In this document: positions 7,559-13,761 of the stretch, piece after piece
Numbering within the stretch: the stretch's first letter is position 1
Layout of the letters: every line of letters starts with the position of its first letter
Origin: CAZCWM01 sp964622625
GTDB lineage: Bacteria > Planctomycetota > Phycisphaerae > Phycisphaerales > Phycisphaeraceae
NCBI GenBank assembly: GCA_964622625.1
Contig: CAZUUQ010000053.1
Coordinates: 1 to 18,849 of the forward strand
DNA: 18,849 nucleotides
Reading direction: 5' to 3'
The notes under the pieces: generated by a model
The model's database searches: none
Told to the model about the DNA's origin: nothing
The model's input: only the letters and a program-made list of their open reading frames with translations
Position numbers and translations under genes: made by a program

Positions 7559-7587
7559 AGTGTAGAACGGCCGTCAGAACAAGACAA
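7559..7587 (-). promoter_or_regulatory. lutABC promoter, probably leaderless
   Basis: On the minus strand TTGTCT (complement of 7582-7587), exactly 17 nt, then TACACT (complement of 7559-7564). The -10 ends 7 nt before the lutA ATG, so transcription would begin at or beside the start codon. The -35 matches TTGACA at four of six positions and the -10 matches TATAAT at four of six. It is the best-formed promoter in the window. Confidence 0.55.
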
Positions 7588-7654
7588 AAACCCTCACCCA
7601 CAGTCGCACGGTTCGCCGCATCGCCGGTGAACCGGAAACGATCACCATGGCTGC

Positions 7655-7660
7655 TATCAT
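7655..7660 (+). promoter_or_regulatory. Candidate -10 box for leaderless HAD gene
   Basis: TATCAT ends exactly 7 nt before the ATG at 7668, in the context GCTATCATCCCCGCC. The context before the M16 gene, GCTACAATCCCGCAG, is nearly the same. No Shine-Dalgarno sequence precedes the gene. No -35 box is visible. The box lies downstream of the other in-frame ATG (7647), which argues against that start. Confidence 0.5.
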
Positions 7661-7667
7661 CCCCGCC

Positions 7668-8507
7668 ATGTCCGACCCGATCCGAGTCAGCGATTTCGCG
7701 GCCGTGCTGTTCGATATGGACGGCACGCTGTACCACGAGCAGCAGGCGTTGCCCGGCGCGGCTGCGACGGTGGCGGCGCTGCAGCAGGCCGGCCGCGTCG
7801 TCGCCTGCGTCACCAACAACAGCGCCCGCACCGCCGGGGAACTGTCGCGGCGACTGGCGACGATGGGTATTGGCATCGAGCCGCCGCACATTCACACGGC
7901 CGCGCGGGCGATGGCGGAACTGATCCTGACCCGCCCGCTGACCAATCGCGCCAGGCCGCGCGTGTTCAACTTCGCCGGCGAGGCTTTGCCCGTCGAGCTG
8001 GACGGCCGGGCCGACCTGATTGACAACTCCGACGGCCCGTGCGACGTCGTGGCGGTCGGCGTGCATGCGTGTGAGAACCAAATCGGCTTCGACATGGAAC
8101 GCGCCATGGCCGCCCTCGCGCACCTGCGCCGTGGCGCGACCCTGATCGTCGGCTGCAATGACCGCGTTGTGCCCATTGTCGGCGGCGGGATGGAGTTCGG
8201 CTCAGGCGCGTGGGCCCGGCTGTTCGCCTATGCGGCCGACCTGCCCGAGCCGCGCATCCGCTTTGCCGGCAAACCGCAGCCGGAGTTCTTCACCAGCCTC
8301 TGCCGCCATCTGGACGTCATGCCCGACCAATGCCTGCTTATCGGCGACAACCTCGAAGCCGACATCGCCGGCGCGACGAGCGTGGGCATGCGCACCGCTC
8401 TGGTGCTCACCGGCGTCAGCACCACCGACGACATCGCCCACGGCGGCATTGAGCCGACGTGGGTGGTCCGCGACCTGCCGCAACTGCTCGACCGGCTCGT
8501 CATGTGA
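7668..8507 (+). CDS. HAD-IIA family (NagD-like) sugar-phosphate phosphatase
   Basis: A 279-residue haloacid-dehalogenase hydrolase of subfamily IIA, the group of NagD and the 4-nitrophenyl/phosphoglycolate phosphatases. Motif I is LFDMDGTLYHE (nucleophile Asp16, general acid Asp18), motif II VTNNSA (residues 48-53), motif III the lysine of FAGKPQPEFF, and motif IV LIGDNLEADIAGATSVGM. The C2-type cap lies between motifs II and III, with CNDRVVPIVGGGMEFGSGA. Likely substrates are small phosphorylated metabolites; the sequence does not tell which. I prefer ATG 7668 (MSDPIRV) over ATG 7647 because a -10-like TATCAT lies 7 nt before it and family members start close to motif I. It is divergent from lutA across about 115 nt and converges on the PilZ gene with a 31-nt gap. 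Confidence 0.9.
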   Translation: MSDPIRVSDFAAVLFDMDGTLYHEQQALPGAAATVAALQQAGRVVACVTNNSARTAGELSRRLATMGIGIEPPHIHTAARAMAELILTRPLTNRARPRVFNFAGEALPVELDGRADLIDNSDGPCDVVAVGVHACENQIGFDMERAMAALAHLRRGATLIVGCNDRVVPIVGGGMEFGSGAWARLFAYAADLPEPRIRFAGKPQPEFFTSLCRHLDVMPDQCLLIGDNLEADIAGATSVGMRTALVLTGVSTTDDIAHGGIEPTWVVRDLPQLLDRLVM

Positions 8508-8538
8508 CGGGAAGGAAGGGGCACTGCCCTCTGACGCC

Positions 8539-9327
8539 TCAGCCCGCGGCCCGCTGGGCGCGGCGATTCAGACGCTGGCGCTGCAACCAGGCGGCGAAGT
8601 AACAGAGCTTGTCGGCCACCTGATCGCGTGCGGCCGGCCTCTGGAAGATGAACTGCAGGCCCATGTAGTGGACGTCGCGCGACTGCTGCTGGCTGTGGGC
8701 CACGCGGACATTCAACTCCAACCGGTGGTTGAGCGTCGGCAAGGCAACCTTGCAGTGCACCTTGTCCGCCCGCAGCATCCGCCGGGCGGCTTGCTCGTTG
8801 ACCGTCAGGCCCATGCCCCCGCCGCCGATGTTCACCAGCCGGCCTTCCAGCTCGATGATTTCCGCGCTTTCGCCCTGGGCGTGTGGAATGGAGACAGTGA
8901 TCTGCACCGGCTCATCGACCACGCCAGCCGTGTCCACGCGGTAAAAGTCCCGCCGTTGTGCCTTGCTCGCCGATGTGGGCGCCGCCAGCCGCAACGCCTG
9001 CACCCGCACACTGGCGTTGAGCGCGAAACGTGTGGTCTCGAGCACCTGGGTGGCGAACTCCCAGCGATCATCACCCTCGGCAATGTAGAGCATCACCTGG
9101 GATCCGGTCTGGAGCATCTGCTCAGCATCCGGCCCGGTCGGCTCCTCGACCACCATCTGCGCCTGGTCCAGACCCAGCATGCGCGACTTGAGCAGCGGCG
9201 CATACTCGTCACGCCCGTCGGGGGCCAGGCGCTGCAGCTCAACCGGCGCGTTGCGCGCCACCGACCGCTCCAAGGCCGCCATCCACACCTCGGCCGTGAT
9301 TTCCTGCGCGTTGGGTTCCTGCGGCAT
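8539..9327 (-). CDS. PilZ-domain protein, YcgR-like
   Basis: A 262-residue cytoplasmic protein of two parts. Residues ~30-118 form an N-terminal flagellar-brake-like domain (GSQVMLYIAEGDDRWEFATQVLETTRF). Residues ~120-250 form a PilZ-like barrel beginning QRRDFYRVDTAG, with the arginine pair Arg126-x3-Arg130. PilZ domains bind cyclic di-GMP through RxxxR and a later (D/N)xSxxG motif. Here the second motif reads VNIGGGGMGL, with Gly168 in place of serine, so binding may be altered or lost. A likely role is control of motility or surface behaviour, but no flagellar gene is nearby. The ATG at 9327 was chosen because GGGAGG precedes it by 8 nt; an ATG two codons earlier is only 2 nt from that site. 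The long upstream extension of the frame is non-coding in character. Confidence 0.75.
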   Translation of the reverse strand: MPQEPNAQEITAEVWMAALERSVARNAPVELQRLAPDGRDEYAPLLKSRMLGLDQAQMVVEEPTGPDAEQMLQTGSQVMLYIAEGDDRWEFATQVLETTRFALNASVRVQALRLAAPTSASKAQRRDFYRVDTAGVVDEPVQITVSIPHAQGESAEIIELEGRLVNIGGGGMGLTVNEQAARRMLRADKVHCKVALPTLNHRLELNVRVAHSQQQSRDVHYMGLQFIFQRPAARDQVADKLCYFAAWLQRQRLNRRAQRAAG

Positions 9328-9477
9328 CAGCATTTCCTCCCGGCAAACGGGCAGCTTGGCGGACACAGGCACAGGCCCAGAAGCTGTGCCAGCACTTGCA
9401 TGCATCGGCCAATTCCCGCTGACCCATGAGCCAAAAACCCATGCTGACCACCCGATGCCCCCGCCACGGTCCGGTGA

Positions 9478-9483
9478 TAGACT
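9478..9483 (+). promoter_or_regulatory. Candidate -10 box for leaderless isomerase-like gene
   Basis: TAGACT ends 7 nt before the ATG at 9491, the spacing seen for lutA, the HAD gene and the M16 gene. No Shine-Dalgarno sequence and no -35 box are visible. The hexamer is weaker than the others (four of six matches to TATAAT). Confidence 0.4.
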
Positions 9484-9490
9484 CCACCCG

Positions 9491-10297
9491 ATGGCTGTCG
9501 CCCAGCACCAACCCGACCTGCGCCTGGCCCCGACGCTGGGCCCTTGGTTTGCCGCCACCGGCCTGCCGCTGCGGTCATGTATCCAAGATGTTTCAAAAAA
9601 AGGTTTTACAGCCATTCAACTCGACGCGACCCTGCCCGACCTGCGACCACGCGTGCTGGACGCCCAAGCCCGCCGCGACTTGGCAGCCTACCTGGGACGG
9701 TGCAGCCTGACGCCCGCCGGCATCGACCTGTTCATACCGCGCCGTCATTTTCTCAACCGCCAGTATCAGGACCGGGCCTTCGCGGCCGTCGTCGCGGCAG
9801 TCACCCTGGCCGCCGATATCGGCCGCGTGCCCCTCAGCGTGGCCCTTCCCGTCGCCGACTTGGCGGAGGACGTCCGAACGTCCATCGTGCAGGCCGCCGA
9901 CGCCCATGGCATGCCTCTGGTCGTCCATGCCGAGGACCAGCTCGACGCCCTGCTTGCATGGGTCCAAGCTGTCGATCTGCCCTGCCTGAAGCTGGGCCTG
10001 AACCCGGCCACGGTCCTGGCGCTGGGGCATGATCCGGCCACGCTGGCACAGCGCCATAGCCGCGAACTGGGCGTGGGGCGCCTTGCCGACTGGAGGCAGC
10101 GCACCGGCCGCGGCGACGGGCATCACTGTGCCGTGGGCGAAGGCGAGCTTGATTTAACCACATATTGCCTGTCTCTGGCCCTGCCCACGAGCCGCGTGGG
10201 CCCGGTGGTACTCGACCTGCGCGATCTGGCGGATGCCCCCACCGCGGCGGGACTGGCCGCCAAGGCCTGGCAACGGGCCGCCCCCGCCCTTCCATAG
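9491..10297 (+). CDS. Sugar-phosphate isomerase/epimerase-like TIM-barrel protein
   Basis: A 268-residue protein resembling the xylose-isomerase-like/AP-endonuclease-2 TIM-barrel superfamily. The pattern is SCIQDVSKKGFTAIQLDAT (strand 1-2), then LAAYLGRCSLTPAGIDLFIPRRHF, then DRAFAAVVAAVTLAADIGRVPLSVALP, and later PLVVHAEDQLDALLAWV and LPCLKLGLNPATVLALG. This is the typical alternation of 'pulled off by search along the chain, beta-strand then helix' seen in such enzymes. The usual metal-binding His/Glu set is not obvious, so the catalytic role is uncertain. The ATG at 9491 is chosen over the long upstream frame, which is antisense to the PilZ gene. It is divergent from the PilZ gene and followed after 191 nt by an unrelated membrane protein. 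The fold is likely; the substrate is unknown. Confidence 0.6.
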   Translation: MAVAQHQPDLRLAPTLGPWFAATGLPLRSCIQDVSKKGFTAIQLDATLPDLRPRVLDAQARRDLAAYLGRCSLTPAGIDLFIPRRHFLNRQYQDRAFAAVVAAVTLAADIGRVPLSVALPVADLAEDVRTSIVQAADAHGMPLVVHAEDQLDALLAWVQAVDLPCLKLGLNPATVLALGHDPATLAQRHSRELGVGRLADWRQRTGRGDGHHCAVGEGELDLTTYCLSLALPTSRVGPVVLDLRDLADAPTAAGLAAKAWQRAAPALP

Positions 10298-10488
10298 CCC
10301 CCCACCCGACGAACAGCGGCTGTACCTGCAAAGCGAATCTGTAGCGATCAGGTGGACTGGGGGACACAGGCCGCACGGTGATCGCATGGCTCGTCGCGTC
10401 GGGTGCTTATCCGGACACGTTGTGCTTCCGATGACAACCCGTGGTGGACCGTGTCGGACCGCGCAGGCGCGGCCGGCTGGAGGGTGCT

Positions 10489-11181
10489 ATGCGCTGGCTT
10501 ATCGACCTGCTGATCGTACTGATGCTCGCTGCCGGCAGCTACGGCGGATGGTGGTACCACAACCATCGCCAGCAACAGGAAGCCCTGATCGCACAGGCGC
10601 ACGACACCCTGAGACTGCTGCACGAGCAGACGCGTTACCACCAGGCCATGGGCCGCGCCGAACAGGCCATGGGTCTGGAGCCGCCCCCGATCATCGACCC
10701 GCAGTGGTTCGGTCCGACGTTGCCGACCAACCCCTTCGCGGGGTCGGCCGGTCCGGGCGTGTATCCGTGGCTCGATATCGCGCCCGAAGCCGATGAGCAG
10801 ACGCACCCGCCCGATCCAGTGCTGGCCTTGCCGGATCAGGCGCAGTTCTGGTTCAACCCGCGTCTGGGCGTGTTCCGCGCCCGCGTGCCCGCCCAGGACT
10901 CACACCGGGCAACGCTTGAGCTCTACAACCGTGTCAACGGCACGGCTCTGAAGCAACTGCCGGCCTACGAACTGGACGACCCGCTGTATCTGGCCCGTCG
11001 GCCGACACCGTTCCTTGCCGAGGGCATCGTCGCCCACGCCGGCCCGGCCCGACCGTCACTGGTCAGCCCCCTGGTAGAGCCGCTGCCGATGGATCGACCG
11101 CGCACGGGCAGCACCAAGCGAACCGACGCCAGCTCCGCGCCGCCGCCACAGACACGCCGACCATCACTGCGGGATCCGTGA
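10489..11181 (+). CDS. Membrane-anchored protein of unknown function
   Basis: I do not recognise this 230-residue protein. It starts MRWLIDLLIVLMLAAGSYGGWWY, one transmembrane segment at about residues 4-22 with no lipobox or clear cleavage site. A helical stretch rich in Gln, His and Arg follows (residues 25-60). Then a proline-rich region leads to a small folded-looking part around FWFNPRLGVFRARVPAQDSHRATLELYNRVNGTAL. The C-terminus is Pro/Ser/Arg-rich and probably disordered. The layout (short cytoplasmic N-terminus, helix, beta-containing head) recalls pilin-like or secretion-associated anchored proteins, but the prepilin cleavage signature is missing. Start at ATG 10489 has GGAGGG 4-5 nt upstream; an earlier in-frame GTG would bury the hydrophobic segment. 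The gene precedes the Hpt gene by 104 nt on the same strand. Confidence 0.6.
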   Translation: MRWLIDLLIVLMLAAGSYGGWWYHNHRQQQEALIAQAHDTLRLLHEQTRYHQAMGRAEQAMGLEPPPIIDPQWFGPTLPTNPFAGSAGPGVYPWLDIAPEADEQTHPPDPVLALPDQAQFWFNPRLGVFRARVPAQDSHRATLELYNRVNGTALKQLPAYELDDPLYLARRPTPFLAEGIVAHAGPARPSLVSPLVEPLPMDRPRTGSTKRTDASSAPPPQTRRPSLRDP

Positions 11182-11207
11182 GGGGAGCAAGGGTCCAAGG
11201 GCCGAGG

Positions 11208-11238
11208 GGCCGAGCAGCAGTTCTCGGCTCGGCCGAGA
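11208..11238 (+). promoter_or_regulatory. Overlapping alternative hairpins upstream of the Hpt gene
   Basis: Two stems share bases and cannot form together. GGCCGAGC/GCTCGGCC (11208-11215 with 11227-11234, 8 bp, 11-nt loop) competes with TCTCGGC/GCCGAGA (11222-11228 with 11232-11238, 7 bp, 3-nt loop). They lie in the 104-nt gap between the membrane-protein gene and the Hpt gene. They may be a terminator of the first gene or an attenuator-like switch. No T-tract follows. Confidence 0.35.
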
Positions 11239-11285
11239 GATCAGGCACTGCGTTCGCCATTCGGCAATACCCAGGAATCACAACC

Positions 11286-11669
11286 ATGTCCATACACGAT
11301 CTTTCTCCCAATCCGATTGGCTCGACGGTATCTGCCATCGCCCCGCTGTACAGCGCCTATGCCGACGATGCGGACATGGCCGAGCTGATCGAGCTGTTCG
11401 TCAACGAAATGCCGCAGCGGGTCGACGCCTTGCGCCAGGCGATCGCGGACAAGGACATCGATGCCATCATCCGCCTGTCGCACCAGCTCAAGGGGGCGGC
11501 CGGAGGCTACGGATTTGATGTGATCACCGACGTGGCCCGCGAGGTGGAGCGCCAGGCCCGCACTGTGGATGACGTCGCGGCCGTGAAGCGCCGTGTGGAC
11601 GATCTGATTCTCCTGTGCCACCGCGCCAGCGCCGGGGCGCCCGAAGACGCTGGCCCGACCGCCGCGTGA
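11286..11669 (+). CDS. Stand-alone Hpt histidine phosphotransfer protein
   Basis: A 127-residue single-domain histidine-containing phosphotransfer protein, which relays phosphate between response-regulator receiver domains in multi-step phosphorelays. The core motif is IIRLSHQLKGAAGGYGF; His66 in HQLKG is the phosphorylation site. Around it lie helices with LIELFVNEMPQRVDALRQAIADKDIDA before and VAREVERQARTVDDVAAVKRRVDDLI after, as in the four-helix Hpt bundle. The ATG at 11286 is preceded by AGGA at about 10 nt. The frame is open upstream to 11178, but that part is non-conserved and contains the hairpins. There is no histidine kinase or receiver gene in the window, so its partners must be encoded elsewhere. 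The upstream membrane-protein gene might be co-transcribed. Confidence 0.9.
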   Translation: MSIHDLSPNPIGSTVSAIAPLYSAYADDADMAELIELFVNEMPQRVDALRQAIADKDIDAIIRLSHQLKGAAGGYGFDVITDVAREVERQARTVDDVAAVKRRVDDLILLCHRASAGAPEDAGPTAA

Positions 11670-11706
11670 AACTGGAACCCGGCAGCCGCCACATCGCCCG
11701 CTCCGC

Positions 11707-11712
11707 TACAAT
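11707..11712 (+). promoter_or_regulatory. Candidate -10 box for leaderless M16 gene
   Basis: TACAAT (five of six matches to TATAAT) ends exactly 7 nt before the ATG at 11720. Its context GCTACAATCCCGCAG closely matches the one before the HAD gene. No Shine-Dalgarno sequence and no -35 box are visible. Confidence 0.5.
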
Positions 11713-11719
11713 CCCGCAG

Positions 11720-12970
11720 ATGCATCCGATTCATACCCATCAGCTATCCAACGGCTTGTGGCTGATCGCCGAGCCGATGCCGGGGGCGTCGTCGCTGGCG
11801 ATGACGCTGCTGACGTCGGCGGGCACGGCCGCGGAGCCGACCGATCGCCAGGGTGTCGCGGCCGTGCTGGCCGAGATGCTCTTCCGTGGGGCCGGCGAGC
11901 GTGACGCCCGCGCCCATTCCGATGCCCTGGATCAGCTTGGCGTGCAGCGCAGCGTGGATACACAGCGGCAGCACCTGGCCCTGAGTGCGACGATGCTGGG
12001 CCCGCGGCTGGATGAGGCACTTCCGCTGCTGTGCGACATGGTCCGCCGACCGTTGTTGTCCGAGGCATCGCTGGGGCCCGCCCGCGACCTGGCGCTGCAG
12101 GACCTGGACGCCCTGGAAGACACGCCGCAGGACAAGACCTTTATCGAGCTGCGCCGCCTGCACCTGCCGGCGCCCTTCAACCGCTCGTCGCTGGGCGTGC
12201 GCGAGCACATCGAGGCAATGGGCATTGAGGACGTACGGACTTTCGCGGCCGGTCGGCTGGTGCCGCGGGGCGCGGTGCTGGCATTCGCCGGTCGGCTGGA
12301 CTGGCCGGCCCTGCGCGAGCTGGTCGAGCGTCATTTCGGCGACTGGCGGGGCGAAGCGCCGATGCCGACGCCTGACGCCGAGGCCCTGCGCGGCTACGGG
12401 CACGTCAAGGCGGACTCGACGCAGGTGCACATCGGTCTGGCGTATGATGCCATCGTCGAGACCGATCCGCGGTCGATGCTCCAGCGGGCGGCGGCGGCGG
12501 TGTTGTCGGGCGGCATGAGCGGACGGCTGTTCACGCAGGTGCGTGAGAAGCGCGGGTTGTGCTACGCGGTCTTCGCGCGTTATGCGGCCGACCAGCACCG
12601 CGGCATGATGCTGGCGTACGCGGGCACGACCACGGCACGGGCGCAGGAGACGCTGGATGTGCTGGCCGGCGAGCTGCGACGGCTGAGCGAGGGCGTGGAT
12701 CGCGGCGAGTTCGAGCGGGCGGTGGTGGGCATGAAGTCGAGCCTGATCATGCAGGGCGAATCCACGCCGTCCCGCAGCGGGGCTCTGGCGGCCGACCAGG
12801 CGGTGCGCGGCCGACCGCGGTCGCTGGACGAACTGGCGGCCGAAGTCGACGCCCTGACGTTTGAGGCGCTCAATGACTTCGTGGCCGCCAACCGGCCGGG
12901 CGAGATGACGACGGTGACGATCGGCCCGGCGGCACTGCGTCTGCCCGAGGCTGCGACGGCGGGTGTGTAA
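11720..12970 (+). CDS. M16 family peptidase homologue lacking the zinc motif
   Basis: A 416-residue protein with the two-lobed M16B (mitochondrial processing peptidase/PqqL-like) architecture. The N-terminal lobe starts HQLSNGLWLIAEPMPGASSLAMTLLTSAGT and the C-terminal lobe carries LSGGMSGRLFTQVREKRGLCYAVFARYA, the R/Y motif region (Arg275 to Tyr282). In active M16 enzymes the N-lobe holds HxxEH, usually as GxAHFLEHMLFKGT. The aligned segment here is GVAAVLAEMLFRGAG, so residues 48-52 are Ala-Val-Leu-Ala-Glu and both histidines are missing. The protein should not bind catalytic zinc. M16B enzymes often work as heterodimers of a catalytic and an inactive subunit; this resembles the inactive one, but no partner is adjacent. 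The ATG at 11720 follows TACAAT by 7 nt, suggesting a leaderless mRNA. A 534-residue frame on the opposite strand across this gene is a GC shadow. Confidence 0.85.
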   Translation: MHPIHTHQLSNGLWLIAEPMPGASSLAMTLLTSAGTAAEPTDRQGVAAVLAEMLFRGAGERDARAHSDALDQLGVQRSVDTQRQHLALSATMLGPRLDEALPLLCDMVRRPLLSEASLGPARDLALQDLDALEDTPQDKTFIELRRLHLPAPFNRSSLGVREHIEAMGIEDVRTFAAGRLVPRGAVLAFAGRLDWPALRELVERHFGDWRGEAPMPTPDAEALRGYGHVKADSTQVHIGLAYDAIVETDPRSMLQRAAAAVLSGGMSGRLFTQVREKRGLCYAVFARYAADQHRGMMLAYAGTTTARAQETLDVLAGELRRLSEGVDRGEFERAVVGMKSSLIMQGESTPSRSGALAADQAVRGRPRSLDELAAEVDALTFEALNDFVAANRPGEMTTVTIGPAALRLPEAATAGV

Positions 12971-12995
12971 GTCGCGCATGCCGATTCTCGGCACT

Positions 12996-13040
12996 GAGCC
13001 GGCGACTATGTCGCCGGACCGGCCTCGCAGAGGCCGGCTC
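12996..13040. repeat. Tandem-hairpin palindromic element
   Basis: Two perfect 8-bp hairpins, each 19 nt with a 3-nt loop, stand one base apart: CCGGCGAC-TAT-GTCGCCGG (12999-13017) and CCGGCCTC-GCA-GAGGCCGG (13019-13037). GAG (12996-12998) and CTC (13038-13040) can pair outside them to close a three-way junction. It lies 25 nt after the M16 stop codon and about 50 nt before coaB. It may be a terminator, an mRNA-stabilising element or a REP-like mobile palindrome. Only one copy is in this window. Confidence 0.6.
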
Positions 13041-13088
13041 GGATAAACCGGTGGCGCGGTAGCCGGGTATGAAGGCGGGAGGCGTGTC

Positions 13089-13745
13089 ATGCACCTGTTG
13101 ATCACGGCCGGTCCGACGCGCGAGCCGATTGACGACGTGCGGTTCATCTCGAACCGTTCGAGCGGCCGCATGGGACTGGCCCTGGCTAAGGCGGCGGCGG
13201 AGGCGGGCCACACGGTCACACTGCTTCTGGGTCCGGGTCCGCGTCGGGCCGATGAGCCGGCGCATTGCACGACACTGCGTTTCGAGTCGGCGGCCGACCT
13301 GCGCGGCCTGCTGCACGAGCATTTCCGCGGCTGTGATGTGCTGATCATGGCCGCGGCGGTGGCGGACTATCGGCCGCGGCGCGTGCCGGGCAAAATCGAG
13401 CGCGTGGCCGGCCAGTCGCTGACGCTGACACTTGAACCGGTGCCCGACCTGGTGGCGGAGGTGGCGGCCACCAAGCGTGAAACCGAGGCGGACTTCCAGC
13501 AGGGAGGCCAGAAGATCATCGCCTTCGCGCTGGAGGAAACGTCCCATCTCGAACAGCGTGCGGCCGCGAAGATGCGGCGCAAGGGCGTGGACGCGATCGT
13601 GGCCAATCCGCTGCGCTCGATGGAAGCCGACACGATCCGCTCGGTGCTGCTGACCGCTTCCGGCCAGCGTCTGACGCCGCCGGGCGGCGAATTGCCCAAA
13701 ACCGCCTTCGCCGCGTGGCTGCTGGAACAGATCGGCAAGCTGTAA
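13089..13745 (+). CDS. coaB: Stand-alone phosphopantothenoylcysteine synthetase domain (CoaB)
   Basis: CoaB joins 4'-phosphopantothenate and cysteine, using CTP in most bacteria, in coenzyme A synthesis. In most bacteria it is fused behind the flavoprotein decarboxylase CoaC. This 218-residue protein has only the synthetase half. Visible motifs are LLITAGPTREPIDDVRFISNRSSGRMGLALA (residues 3-33), the CoaB signature containing the conserved SN-x-SSG; MAAAVADYRP (88-96); GKIER with the conserved Lys102; and LEPVPDLVAEV, then KIIAFALEE and DAIVANPL. The ATG at 13089 has GGGAGG about 8 nt upstream. It follows the M16 gene and the tandem-hairpin element and converges on the WYL gene with 16 nt between stop codons. 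The decarboxylase must be encoded elsewhere. Confidence 0.9.
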   Translation: MHLLITAGPTREPIDDVRFISNRSSGRMGLALAKAAAEAGHTVTLLLGPGPRRADEPAHCTTLRFESAADLRGLLHEHFRGCDVLIMAAAVADYRPRRVPGKIERVAGQSLTLTLEPVPDLVAEVAATKRETEADFQQGGQKIIAFALEETSHLEQRAAAKMRRKGVDAIVANPLRSMEADTIRSVLLTASGQRLTPPGGELPKTAFAAWLLEQIGKL

Positions 13746-13761
13746 CCTTTCTCATCACGCG

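Noticed and set aside
9179..9490. Extension of the isomerase-like gene upstream of ATG 9491
   Set aside because: It is antisense to the start of the PilZ gene and unconserved in style; the ATG at 9491 has a -10-like box at the standard 7 nt.
11744..13348. A 534-codon open frame on the minus strand across the M16 and coaB genes
   Set aside because: Its translation is Arg/His/Gln-rich without domains and runs opposite two well-conserved genes; it is a codon-bias shadow in GC-rich DNA.
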